Source: Limnomonas spitsbergensis
Taxonomy: Eukaryota; Chlorophyta; Chlorophyceae; Chlamydomonadales
NCBI GenBank assembly: GCA_037349105.1
Contig: JAYJMM010000034.1
Location: 124,001 to 188,000, forward strand
Length of the DNA: 64,000 nt
Direction of reading: 5' to 3'
Shown here: piece by piece, positions 1 to 9,161 of the stretch
Layout: each line of letters opens with the position of its first letter
Position numbering within the stretch: position 1 is the stretch's first letter
Translations under genes and position numbers: made by a program
Notes under the pieces: generated by a model
The model's input: only the letters and a program-made list of their open reading frames with translations
The model's database searches: none
Told to the model about the DNA's origin: nothing

Positions 1-370
1 AAAACAAAAATTCGAGTTTTCACGAAAAGGCAGCGGCAGAAGTGGAGGTGAAGGTGAGGCTTTACCGAAAGGTGGCGGCATCAGGGGTGTACTGGTATCA
101 GTGAGGATTCACAAGAAGGCAGCAGCTGTGGGAGTGCAGGGGAGGTTACACAAAAAGGCAGCAGCAGCGGGAATGCAAGGGAGGTTGCACGGAGAGAAAA
201 AAAAGTTTCCACGAAAAGGCGGCGGCAGCAGGAGGATTGCGGATATGAGATTTCACCAGGGCAGCAGCAGCCTGGGGGGGGAGATGAGGTTTTACATACA
301 GAGAGCAGCCCGATCCCGCTCTCCAACCGGCGTTTGTTTGCCTTTCCATAACGCACACTCTCCTTTAGAC
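1..370 (+). repeat. Partial copy of ankyrin-RING gene intron 8 (5' part)
   Basis: Base 1 onwards aligns without gaps to 25651 onwards (offset 25650), with only scattered substitutions. In the second locus this segment lies just inside intron 8 of the ankyrin-RING gene. It is a ladder of degenerate units of about 40-60 bases, each with a 'gtgagg-like plus cacgaaaaggcagcagcagc-like' core. The copy is cut by the left window edge, so more of the gene may be duplicated upstream. The encoded reading frames are repeat translations, not genes. Confidence 0.8.
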
Positions 371-1170
371 TTGTCTTCTCAAACCCAAGCTTGTCTGCTC
401 AAACCCAAGCTTGTCTGCTCAAACCCAAGCTTGTCTTCTCAAACCCAAGCTTGTCTGCTCAAACCCAAGCTTATCTTCTCAAACCCTAGCTTGTCTGCTC
501 AAACCCTAGCTTGTCTGCTCAAACCCAAGCTTGTCTGCTCAAACCCAAGCTTGTCTGCTCAAACCCAAGCTTGTCTTCTCAAACCCAAGCTTGTCTTCTT
601 AAACCCAAGCTTGTCTTCTTAAACCCAAGCTTGTCTGCTCAAACCCAAGCTTGTCGGCTCAAACCCAAGCTTGTCGGCTCAAACCCTAGCTTGTCTGCTC
701 AAACCCAAGCTTGTCTGCTCAAACCCAAGCTTGTCTGCTCAAACCCTAGCTTGTCTGCTCAAACCCAAGCTTGTCTGCTCAAACCCAAGCTTGTCTGCTC
801 AAACCCAAGCTTGTCTGCTCAAACCCAAGCTTGTCTGCTCAAACCCAAGCTTGTCTTCTCAAACCCAAGCTTGTCTTCTTAAACCCAAGCTTGTCTTCTT
901 AAACCCAAGCTTGTCTGCTCAAACCCAAGCTTGTCTGCTCAAACCCAAGCTTGTCGGCTCAAACCCTAGCTTGTCTGCTCAAACCCAAGCTTGTCTGCTC
1001 AAACCCAAGCTTGTCTTCTCAAACCCAAGCTTGTCTGCTCAAACCCAAGCTTGTCTGCTCAAACCCTAGCTTGTCTGCTCAAACCCAAGCTTGTCTGCTC
1101 AAACCCTAGCTTGTCTGCTCAAACCCTAGCTTTTCTGCTCAAACCCAAGCTTGTCTGCTCAAACCCTAGC
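371..1170 (+). repeat. 20-bp minisatellite, about 40 units (copy 1)
   Basis: Exact 20-base periodicity with unit AAACCCAAGCTTGTCTGCTC and a common variant in which AAACCCAAGCTT becomes AAACCCTAGCTT. The variant carries a telomere-like AAACCCTA. Most units have a HindIII site (AAGCTT). Rare TTC/GGC variants occur (tgtcttctc, tgtcggctc). The same array, longer, is at 26021-27407. Because 20 is not a multiple of 3, long ORFs here cycle through three repeated peptide phrases and are not coding. Confidence 0.95.
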
Positions 1171-1367
1171 TAGAATCGGAGGACCGTAGGTTGCGCGTAG
1201 AGGGGAATCGAAGTGGTTGCGCGTTGAGGGGCACCACTCAGTGGACAGAGGAGGAGACCAAGGAGCACTTCCAAGTGACAGGGGGGTCTTTTAGGGAAGA
1301 GGTGCAACTGATGCGATCAGAGGGCGGACATATCTTGCTGTCAAGTTAATCCAGCAGGCCCACTCAC

Positions 1368-2037
1368 CTAACCTCCACGCTGAAGCCACGGCTCATGGCA
1401 TCGACCATCGCCAAGTGCTTCCGCGGTTCGTCTTTGGGCCCAAAAGTCCCATCCTTGATGTAGTCCGTGAAGCGATCCCTAAGGGTGGCCTTGTAATGGC
1501 CACCGCCAGCCTTGCCGCAGTACACTGGGACCCAAAGCACTGCCTTTGGGGCCCTGATGGTCCACAGGTAATTTCCGGGCTTGTCGGGCACCAGTGCCCG
1601 CAGCTCCGCTGGGCTGCCAGTCATCTGCCCGTGTTTGACAACAAGCAGGCCATTGCCCTTGCCAACTCCGTAGCCCTGGACAGGCAGGAAAAGAGGTTAC
1701 TAAACAAGATAAGGATCTCGTGATGGACAAAAAAGTGGATGCGGATGCAGTATGCTTAGTACCTTGGCAATGTCCTCCAGATGGCCCGCTAAAGTCTCGG
1801 CATAGATCCTATCATCTGCATCACGCATGACATTGCTTTTGGCCACGGACGAGCTGCATCCTGAGGCTGTGGTACTTGATCCGCCGGCCTGGCTGGCATG
1901 CTTACCGCAATAGCCGTTGTAATGTGCGCTGAAAGTGCAGCGGCATCCGTCCGCCTTACTGCCAAGGCATGAGCTGGAGGCGGAGGAGGTGGTAGCCCTG
2001 CCACTCGATGACCCACCCGCCTGGCTGGCATGCTTAC
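1368..2037 (-). pseudogene. 3' part of interrupted Cys/His-module + GIY-YIG-like gene
   Basis: Minus-strand coding remnant immediately left of the retrotransposon. The part at 2037-1763 continues the frame of 9638-9162 and encodes the end of the fourth and a fifth 44-residue module (KADGCRC..., NGYCGKH), then a linker ending LEDIAK. A donor (AAG|GTACTA) follows. The next exon, 1675-1368, opens after CCTGTCCAG in phase 0, reads GYGVGKGNGLL..., and contains PGNYLW, VYCGKAGGG, LRDRF and GFSVEVR. These resemble a GIY-YIG nuclease-type fold (YLW...VYCGKA...LRDR). It ends at AG|GTGAGT. A further short exon could lie at about 1230-1350, but I cannot establish it. The two-exon structure is seen in the sequence; the GIY-YIG assignment is a pattern match only. 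The insertion at 2038 separates this part from its start codon. Confidence 0.6.
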
Positions 2038-2440
2038 TGTAATGGTCATGTAACCAGTACCCCAGAATTACCAGTCGCTGACGCGACCTGCCTTACGTTA
2101 TCGGCGCTTACGCTCCATACGGAAGTTGCAGGGTCGCCTGGCAAGCCCAGACCAGAACCCTCACGGGTTAAACCCTGCACCTCCCATATAAGCGAGCTCT
2201 GCTAGGCATCGGGAAGTCTCAGACGAGATCAATCCATCAGGCTCAATACCTGACTGTCCCACTATCAAATCTCTAGTCTCCAGCAGTCTCCCCTCGTGAG
2301 CACCTAGTCCCCCCTCAGTCAACTCTCCGACTACTCGTCTACCCTCAACACCGTCCCGGACTCCCCTTCACGTTCCTCTACTAGTGAGTCCCTGTCTAGA
2401 TATAAGAGTCCTGCCCCCTAGGGCACCTAGGACCTCTTCA
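2038..2440 (+). repeat. 5' LTR of the chromovirus
   Basis: Begins TGTAATGG and ends CCTCTTCA; matched base for base by 8759-9161 as far as I could compare by eye. A TATA-like TATAA at 2187-2191 is a candidate U3 promoter element. Target duplication CTTAC is directly upstream. Confidence 0.97.
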
Positions 2441-2441
2441 G

Positions 2442-2454
2442 TGGTTCCAGAGCC
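2442..2454 (+). other. Putative tRNA primer-binding site
   Basis: One base after the LTR the sequence reads TGGTTCCAGAGCC. A PBS starts with TGG (complement of tRNA CCA). The commonest plant gypsy PBS, for initiator-Met tRNA, is TGGTATCAGAGCC, which differs at two positions. So this is either a diverged iMet site or a site for another tRNA with acceptor TCCAGAG. Placement is strong; tRNA identity is not. Confidence 0.6.
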
Positions 2455-2844
2455 TTATCGGTTCGATCCTGTCGCAGTTTCATTGACAGAACCCTGCCGT
2501 CGGCTCGAAAGAGTTTTGAGACACGCGCGCTGGGCAGTCGCGTCCCTTAGACCTGTCAGGGTTAAAACTATTCGAATTCCAGTACCGACCCCAGTCCAGT
2601 GTCCGGATCAGGGCCAACCCCAGAGCAACTCGACAGTATCTACTATTGGTCTGACAAGCTCGGCGGAGCCGACGGATTTCCAGCCCTTGTCCCGAGTCCC
2701 AGGCACGCACTTGTTGCGTTGACTGAGTCTAGTAAGTGTCGTAACTTGAGTTGTTCGACTCCGACGGTTTGAATTCCGTACCCTCCAGTCCAGACCAGTC
2801 ATAAGCTTCCTGATTGCTGAACTTTCACAGTAATTCACAATCGA

Positions 2845-4326
2845 ATGGTCGCTAAACGAAACAAATCCAAACGCGCAGTGAACAACCTGCAAGTCGACAA
2901 CCCAGCTCCTGCCCAGCTTCCCGCCATTGTCGTTCCCGACATGGTCGCTGCAGCACCAGCACCAGTACCAGCACCAGCACCAGTACCAGTACCAGCACCA
3001 GCACCAGTACCAGCACCAGCACAAGCCCCTGTCCCAATTGCGGTAGCTGCACCGAGACCAGCTCTCCAGCCCATCGCTGTGGCTTCCGTGGCACCTGCAA
3101 CATACTCAGCGGTGGCCAACCCTCGAGTCTTGATCACACCTTGCGTCGCTGGCTGCAGCACGGACCCTCTACCAGCCCAGCATACCTCGTCCTACACGCA
3201 GGACGATATGTTCGAGCAATTCAAGAAACAACTCAAGCAAGGTGAATTGCAACTCTTGCAGTCACTCTTTACCAGACTAGGTTCAACTGCTGTACCAGCC
3301 CAGCCTGTTGTTACTCCTACCGTTCGTCTTGTCGGGAATCCTGTTACCAGTGTACCCACCCAAGTTCAAATCCCAGTACCTGTCAGACGCGAGACTGACT
3401 ATCGTCGTCGTCCCCCAGCCTTGCCTGCACCAGGCCGGATGAACAAGCCGTTCTTCCAACAGTGCAAGAACAAGCCGAGATTAATCGCGATGAGCTTCGA
3501 GGAGCTCAGGCGCTGGCTGCTCGAGAACGGTCACCGCTACCCCGAGGACATGTCTGTCTTTATCGACGATCCAGAGGTCAAGGAGTTCTTAATGAACTAC
3601 ATCGAGTCCCACATGCTGTTCGAGCAAAACGAGTTCATCCTGGCCCTCACAAACTTCGTGTCAGGCGAGGTACGTTCAGCGGTTGACATTGCCCGCGAAC
3701 AACTAGTCGGTCGTATGATCACCCAGGGTTCCCAGTCAGCCTCCCAGTACTCCCAGCAATTCCTGAACGTGACCAGACTCTTGCCCGACGAATCTCAAGC
3801 AACCTTGTGCGTCCATTACCTATCAGGCATGGATCCATCCCTGAAACAACGCTGCATTCTAGACAAGGATGGAAATACCTGGCAATCCCTGCCAAACCTC
3901 ATGAAATTCGCATATGTCGAGGACCTGCGAATGACCAGTGCACGTGCCTGTTTCGTACCAGTATCAAGATCCAGTTACACCCCAGTGACCAGACCCAGCT
4001 ACCGCACAGATACCAGACCAGTGCACAAACCCGAGTACCCTGCCAAAACACAGGACTTCCAGCAGCCGCGACGCGCTCGGCTGGCACACACCGAGTCCGT
4101 TCCGAAGAGGAAGATCGAGCCCAGCGCCCAGACCAGCTCCGGGAAAGAGGCCAAAAACTTCAAGACCCCATTCGAGTCCTGCCCGTACTACAAGTACGTG
4201 GGTGCACTGAGCATCGCTGCGAAGCAATCATTGAACGAGTATAACCTGTGCTGGTACTGCCGGGCAGGTTGCCACCAAGCCAAGAACTGCCCTGAGAAGA
4301 AGGAAAACAAGCCTCCTTCCCAGTAG
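2845..4326 (+). CDS. gag: Gag polyprotein of the chromovirus
   Basis: 493 codons from ATG 2845 to TAG 4324. The N-terminal third is Lys/Arg-rich, then a Pro/Ala/Val tract of near-repeated VPAPAP units (about residues 33-65). The middle holds a retrotransposon gag-type helical region (about residues 205-360). A single CCHC zinc knuckle near the C terminus (C469-x2-C472-x4-H477-x4-C482) would bind RNA during particle assembly. The frame is fully open. The pol frame follows the stop directly with no frame change. A 404-base leader separates the LTR from this start. Confidence 0.93.
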   Translation: MVAKRNKSKRAVNNLQVDNPAPAQLPAIVVPDMVAAAPAPVPAPAPVPVPAPAPVPAPAQAPVPIAVAAPRPALQPIAVASVAPATYSAVANPRVLITPCVAGCSTDPLPAQHTSSYTQDDMFEQFKKQLKQGELQLLQSLFTRLGSTAVPAQPVVTPTVRLVGNPVTSVPTQVQIPVPVRRETDYRRRPPALPAPGRMNKPFFQQCKNKPRLIAMSFEELRRWLLENGHRYPEDMSVFIDDPEVKEFLMNYIESHMLFEQNEFILALTNFVSGEVRSAVDIAREQLVGRMITQGSQSASQYSQQFLNVTRLLPDESQATLCVHYLSGMDPSLKQRCILDKDGNTWQSLPNLMKFAYVEDLRMTSARACFVPVSRSSYTPVTRPSYRTDTRPVHKPEYPAKTQDFQQPRRARLAHTESVPKRKIEPSAQTSSGKEAKNFKTPFESCPYYKYVGALSIAAKQSLNEYNLCWYCRAGCHQAKNCPEKKENKPPSQ

Positions 4327-4364
4327 GAATTTTTGCAGGAGGTATTCCCGGGTCCCCCTCCTGT
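4324..4364 (+). promoter_or_regulatory. Candidate UAG readthrough signal between gag and pol
   Basis: Gag ends CAG-TAG-GAA-TTT and pol continues in the same frame with no other stop, so pol can be made as a Gag-Pol fusion if UAG is read through. Nine bases after the stop is a perfect 7-bp inverted repeat, CAGGAGG (4336-4342) with CCTCCTG (4357-4363). It can extend by one G-U pair (4335/4364) and encloses a 14-base loop. The spacing resembles the 8-base spacer plus structured element used for UAG readthrough in gammaretroviral gag-pol. Stem and frame are seen; function is inferred. Confidence 0.6.
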
Positions 4365-7300
4365 CTCTAGATGTCATGTGTGCACTGCAGTTGAGAATCA
4401 CGTGTCTGACTTGATGAACTCTAGCTTCCTGACGTACGACCGAGTGATTTGTAACGAACATTTGAATTGTACCTGCACGCTTCCAGTCATTCACTCCAAC
4501 TCTCCAGACAAACACCAGATTTACGTTGCAAAAACCAGAAGCCAAGCCAGGCTTTATTTGAACAACAGACCCAACACCAGTTCATGTCTTCTAGTTTCCT
4601 CCAGACAAGCAGCAGGATTACAACCGCTACTCCAACACTCTTTCCTAGTCAAGAAATACGAATCCAGTTCAGCGCTTGGTACCGCTATGAATAAGGGTAT
4701 GAAACCATCCCCAGTACTTGCCTTTGTAATCCCAGCTGATACAAGAGAAACAGCCCAGTGTCGAGTTCTAGCCAAAATACAAGTTGATGATCGAGTCCAG
4801 ATATTGCATACCAGCCAAGACAAGGATGTAAAACAAGATGGAAATCACCAAGATGGTGATGACCAGCCCCTAGCAGCAACCTACCACGGCCAAGCACATG
4901 GCAAAAACCTCAAGTGTCTATTTGATTCGGGGGCATCCTCATGTTTCATGGGAGCCAAACTTGCCAAGAAACTCGGACTCCAGATTCGTTCAAGTAAATA
5001 TCGAGCAGTGGCCACTGCGGCTGGTCGAGACTGTACTGTCCTAGGTTCTGCGAGTCTCACTGTTACGTTCGGCCGGACTGACTTTGAAGCTACAGTTCAC
5101 ATCCTCCCAGCGTTTCTCGATACCATTGATTTAATCATTGGCGAAGACTTCATGAAAACACACTCTTGTAATTTGCAGTACAGCCCAGACCAGTCTAGTC
5201 TCATGACCATCACTGACGGGGTCGTTCATGAGGTCTTGAATTCGTGTGTTTTACGTGGCACAGGTGCAGTACAGGTTGCTCATGCTGTGAAGACCACTTC
5301 TAGCCCAGCCGATCCGACCCATGACAATAACGCTGGACAGTGTGACGCTGAAGACGAATCCCGACCATGCCGTACACGTACGAAGACCGATCAAATCCCA
5401 GCTGGCCTTGCAGCCAAATTACTCAAGTCTGGTCGCCACCGAGCATTCTTAGCTGTATTGACACCACAGGCTAGCGAACCAGACGAGGAGTTACAACCAG
5501 TACCAAATCCAGAAGGAGAACTAGACCATAAAACCAGTCGAGAAAAACTAGCAAACATGAACCATGTGCACCCAGACCAGCGTACAGCGATTACTTCACT
5601 GATCGACGAGTACGATGACATTTTTTCAGAAACCCCTCGAGCTGGCGGAGCGAAAGTCCCACCTCTAGAGCACACGATCGATCTGGTCGCTGGCGCTAAA
5701 CCACCTTTTCGCAGGAACTTTCGTCTCTCTCCAGCCGAGTCTGAAGAACTCAAGAAACAGGTTGCCGAGCTACTTGACAAAGGAATCATCACCCCTGTCA
5801 ACAGTCCTTATGGAGCCCCAGTCTTGTTCATCAAGAAACCAAATGGAGGACTTAGGTTCTGCCTTGATTACCGAGCCTTGAACGAACTAACTGTCAAACT
5901 ACGCTACCCACTACCAAGGATCGATGATCTTCTAGATGCAGCTCGCGGAGCTTCATGTTTCTCTTGTCTAGACATGGCAGGTGGCTTTCACCAACTGCTT
6001 ATTTCCGAGGAAGACCAGCCCAAGACAGCTTTTGCTACACCCTTCGGCCATTATGCATGGCGTTGCCTGCCAATGGGTCTTTCGAACGCGCCCAGTCAAT
6101 ACCAGAGCACTGTCAATAAAATCTTTGCTGATCTAGCATTCGTCCTCATTTACATTGATGACATCATGATCCTGTCCCAGACACCAGAACAGCACCTCCA
6201 GCATTTAAGACAAGTGTTTGACAAAATACGAGAATCAGGACTGCAGGTCAAATTTTCCAAGTGCAAATTTCTGCAGGCTCAAGTCAAGTACCTAGGGCAC
6301 ATTCTTTCGAAAGAAGGTGTGGCTGCTGACCCAGACAAAATTCGAGCGCTTACCGAGTGGGAATTCCCGACCAGTGCAACAGGTGTCTTGCAATTTCTAG
6401 GCCTAGCAAATTACTTTCGCAAATTCATTCCGAACCTCTCCAGGCTGGCAGCACCCTTGTACCATTTGACCAAGAAAACCGTCCAGTTCTCAGGAGGAGC
6501 TGACGCTCTGTTGGCTTTTCAAGCTATCAAGGAAGCGTTAGCTTCGCCTCCAGTTCTTGCATACCCAGATCCAAACCAATCGTACGAACTCGTTTCAGAT
6601 GCCTCCATCACTGGATGTGGTGCAGTGCTTACGCAACAAGGTCGACCTGTCGCGTACTTCTCTGCCAAGTTCTCACCTGCCGAGCGCAATTACACTACTG
6701 GCGAACAAGAACTCCTTGGAATTATCAAAGCTCTCAAGGAGTGGCGATGCTATCTAGAAGGCAGCAATGGCCTAAACATTGTGACTGATCACAACCCCCT
6801 GACATTTTTCTCCAAGCAGCCCACCCTGTCACGTAGGCAAGCAAGATGGAGCGAGTTCCTATCTCGATTCGAGTTCACTGTGAAGTACCGACCAGGTGCT
6901 ACCAACCCAGCTGATTCCCTTTCCAGGTTGCCACACCAAGGACCTGCCCATGCTGCAATGCTATTTGCAATCACAGTTAACGAGTCATGCCCAGATTTCA
7001 TGCAAAGAATCAAGAACGAGTCTAGCATTGATCCAGAATTCAAACTTTCCAGTAAAACTCGAGAATGGTCCTTTAGCAATGGCTACTGGTCTCATGCAGG
7101 CCTAGTCATTATCCCAGTAGCACTTCGACAAGAAGTCATTCGAGATCACCATGATTCACCCCTTGCAGGACATTTCAATTGGAAGACAACACTGGACCAC
7201 ATCAAACGCCAATTTTGGTGGCCCTCAATCCAGGCAGATGTACAAAAGTACGTCTCATCATGTGCCTCATGCCAGAGGAACAAGTCTGCAAACAAGAGGC

Positions 7301-8403
7301 CCTTTGGTCTAAACCAGCCACTAGAAATCCCTGATTCCAGATGGCACACTGTCACCATGGACTTTGTGTTTGACTTGCCCCAGTCAGCCAGTGGTCATGA
7401 TGGCATCATGGTCATTGTGGACAAGCTTACAAAGTTTGTTTGTCTAGCCCCAGTCAGGAAATCTAGCACATCTGAAGATGTTGCTCGAGTTTTCATCTCA
7501 CATGTATTCCAGCATCACGGTTTTCCTAGAAACATCATTTCTGACAGAGATGTTCGATTCACTTCGTCATTCTGGAAGACCATGTGTCACCGCCTTGGTG
7601 TACAGCCCAGATTTTCAACTGCTTTCCACCCCCAAACAGATGGTCAAACAGAGCGAATGAATCGAGTCGTCGAAGAAGTGCTTAGGCATTTCATTGATGG
7701 AAACCATGTCACTTGGGAAGAACTCCTACCAGTTGTTGCTATGTCCATTAACAATGCCAAGACCAGTACGACCAGGCACACCCCGTTCTACCTGAACTGT
7801 GGACGCAACCCGTATACCCCTTTGTCAATCGACATTCCAGACAAGCAAATTCCAGCTCTTGATTCAGTCTTCAGTGACCTGGATGACACTCTAGTTCAAG
7901 TTCAGAAACTATTACGAGCTGCGCAGGATCGCCAGTCGTCGTACGCTGACACGCGCTTCCGAGCACCTCACACTTTTCAAGCAGGTGACCAAGTTCTCCT
8001 GTCAACAAGAAACTTCAAGTTCCAGACCGGAGTTAAGAAACTTCATCCCAAGTATATCGGCCCAGTGACAATCCTGAGTTTAACTTCTGGTGGCAATGCT
8101 GCTAGGTTGCAACTACCCGAGAATTACACTCGAGTTCACCCAGTCTTCCACGTGTCACTCTTACGACAGTTCAAGCCCAGTACCAGTTCAAACCCAGTAC
8201 CTGTCGAGCCTCAAGTCGTGGATGGTTTACCATTATACCAGGTCGAGTCGCTCTTGTCACATCGCATTCGACGAGTCGGCAAAAAGCGAGTCAAGCAGGT
8301 CCTAATCAAATGGCTTGGTTACGATGACACTCACAATTCATGGGAGCCACTCAAGAACCTGACTCCTGAATTACTCCTTGACGCTCAAAACCTTTTTGAG
8401 TAA
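4327..8403 (+). CDS. pol: Pol polyprotein (PR-RT-RH-IN-chromodomain) of the chromovirus
   Basis: Open in the gag frame from the codon after the gag UAG to TAA 8401-8403. No ATG lies at its beginning, so expression as a Gag-Pol readthrough product is likely. Residues are counted from codon 4333. Aspartic protease active site LFDSGAS at about 197-203. Reverse transcriptase aspartate D547 (CLDMAGGF) and YIDD at 607-610. RNase H aspartate D756 (VSDAS). Integrase HHCC finger from H939 to C977/C980. Integrase core D1010, D1071, E1107, giving an exact D-D-35-E spacing. C-terminal chromodomain at about 1302-1350 (YQVESLL...IKWLGYDD...NSWEP). All catalytic residues I checked are present, so the element looks competent. 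Chromodomains in this group are thought to steer integration to marked chromatin. Confidence 0.96.
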   Translation, partial: EFLQEVFPGPPPVSRCHVCTAVENHVSDLMNSSFLTYDRVICNEHLNCTCTLPVIHSNSPDKHQIYVAKTRSQARLYLNNRPNTSSCLLVSSRQAAGLQPLLQHSFLVKKYESSSALGTAMNKGMKPSPVLAFVIPADTRETAQCRVLAKIQVDDRVQILHTSQDKDVKQDGNHQDGDDQPLAATYHGQAHGKNLKCLFDSGASSCFMGAKLAKKLGLQIRSSKYRAVATAAGRDCTVLGSASLTVTFGRTDFEATVHILPAFLDTIDLIIGEDFMKTHSCNLQYSPDQSSLMTITDGVVHEVLNSCVLRGTGAVQVAHAVKTTSSPADPTHDNNAGQCDAEDESRPCRTRTKTDQIPAGLAAKLLKSGRHRAFLAVLTPQASEPDEELQPVPNPEGELDHKTSREKLANMNHVHPDQRTAITSLIDEYDDIFSETPRAGGAKVPPLEHTIDLVAGAKPPFRRNFRLSPAESEELKKQVAELLDKGIITPVNSPYGAPVLFIKKPNGGLRFCLDYRALNELTVKLRYPLPRIDDLLDAARGASCFSCLDMAGGFHQLLISEEDQPKTAFATPFGHYAWRCLPMGLSNAPSQYQSTVNKIFADLAFVLIYIDDIMILSQTPEQHLQHLRQVFDKIRESGLQVKFSKCKFLQAQVKYLGHILSKEGVAADPDKIRALTEWEFPTSATGVLQFLGLANYFRKFIPNLSRLAAPLYHLTKKTVQFSGGADALLAFQAIKEALASPPVLAYPDPNQSYELVSDASITGCGAVLTQQGRPVAYFSAKFSPAERNYTTGEQELLGIIKALKEWRCYLEGSNGLNIVTDHNPLTFFSKQPTLSRRQARWSEFLSRFEFTVKYRPGATNPADSLSRLPHQGPAHAAMLFAITVNESCPDFMQRIKNESSIDPEFKLSSKTREWSFSNGYWSHAGLVIIPVALRQEVIRDHHDSPLAGHFNWKTTLDHIKRQFWWPSIQADVQKYVSSCASCQRNKSANKRPFGLNQPLEIPDSRWHTVTMDFVFDLPQSASGHDGIMVIVDKLTKFVCLAPVRKSSTSEDVARVFISHVFQHHGFPRNIISDRDVRFTSSFWKTMCHRLGVQPRFSTAFHPQTDGQTERMNRVVEEVLRHFIDGNHVTWEELLPVVAMSINNAKTSTTRHTPFYLNCGRNPYTPLSIDIPDKQIPALDSVFSDLDDTLVQVQKLLRAAQDRQSSYADTRFRAPHTFQAGDQVLLSTRNFKFQTGVKKLHPKYIGPVTILSLTSGGNAARLQLPENYTRVHPVFHVSLLRQFKPSTSSNPVPVEPQVVDGLPLYQVESLLSHRIRRVGKKRVKQVLIKWLGYDDTHNSWEPLKNLTPELLLDAQNLFE

Positions 8404-8747
8404 CCAGCACTTGTCTAGTATTCAAGGTCCATACCCCTAGTCCCAGATCGAGACCTAACTCTAAACCAGACCAGTCAGATTTTTTTTCTTTCTTTCTGAA
8501 CCTTGTCTTGAATTCCTTTGAGAACCGATACTGCCCAGCCTGGCAAGCTGCTCAGATTTCACTTCTCGTTATAATTCAACCTAGATCCAGACTTGAGTTA
8601 ATTTTTCCAGCGGACAATCAAGTACTCTAGCAGTTCCAAGATAACTTGCTCCAGATTTCATGTTTGCATTTAATTGATTAAATACTGCAACAATCCGAGT
8701 TCCAGTTCACTAACATTTACCTTCCACCGCGCTCGGCACGCAGCCTA

Positions 8748-8758
8748 GGGGGGAGGTA
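8748..8758 (+). other. Polypurine tract
   Basis: A purine run (AGGGGGAGG then TA) abuts the 3' LTR start at 8759. It is the expected primer site for plus-strand synthesis. The 8404-8747 stretch between pol stop and this tract is non-coding 3' untranslated sequence with nothing else recognisable. Confidence 0.75.
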
Positions 8759-9161
8759 TGTAATGGTCATGTAACCAGTACCCCAGAATTACCAGTCGCT
8801 GACGCGACCTGCCTTACGTTATCGGCGCTTACGCTCCATACGGAAGTTGCAGGGTCGCCTGGCAAGCCCAGACCAGAACCCTCACGGGTTAAACCCTGCA
8901 CCTCCCATATAAGCGAGCTCTGCTAGGCATCGGGAAGTCTCAGACGAGATCAATCCATCAGGCTCAATACCTGACTGTCCCACTATCAAATCTCTAGTCT
9001 CCAGCAGTCTCCCCTCGTGAGCACCTAGTCCCCCCTCAGTCAACTCTCCGACTACTCGTCTACCCTCAACACCGTCCCGGACTCCCCTTCACGTTCCTCT
9101 ACTAGTGAGTCCCTGTCTAGATATAAGAGTCCTGCCCCCTAGGGCACCTAGGACCTCTTCA
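8759..9161 (+). repeat. 3' LTR of the chromovirus
   Basis: 403 bases, TGTAATGG...CCTCTTCA, appearing identical to the 5' LTR. TATAA is repeated at 8908-8912. It is followed directly by the second CTTAC target copy at 9162-9166. Confidence 0.97.

Larger units (their letters stand above)
2038..9161 (+). mobile_element. Complete Ty3/gypsy chromovirus LTR retrotransposon
   Basis: A 7124-base element with TG...CA-ended direct repeats of 403 bases, flanked on both sides by the 5-base target duplication CTTAC (2033-2037 and 9162-9166). It has a primer-binding-like site just after the 5' LTR, a polypurine tract just before the 3' LTR, an intact gag, and an intact pol with order protease, reverse transcriptase, RNase H, integrase, chromodomain. 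That order and the C-terminal chromodomain define the chromovirus branch of Metaviridae. The two LTRs look identical by eye, so insertion was recent. It interrupts a minus-strand host gene. Confidence 0.97.

Noticed and set aside
101..1173. ORFs of repeated SNPSLSAQTQACLLKPKLVC-type peptide (also at 26061-27516)
   Set aside because: 20-bp minisatellite translations; the second locus is inside an intron with good splice sites on both sides.
2441..2475. tRNA gene suggested by GGTTCGATCC next to the 5' LTR
   Set aside because: No A box or cloverleaf. The position right after the LTR explains the nearby TGG-initial motif as a primer-binding site.
4333..4335. TTG as an independent pol start
   Set aside because: A TTG start is unlikely in a eukaryotic retrotransposon. 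Same-frame readthrough of the gag UAG explains the arrangement.
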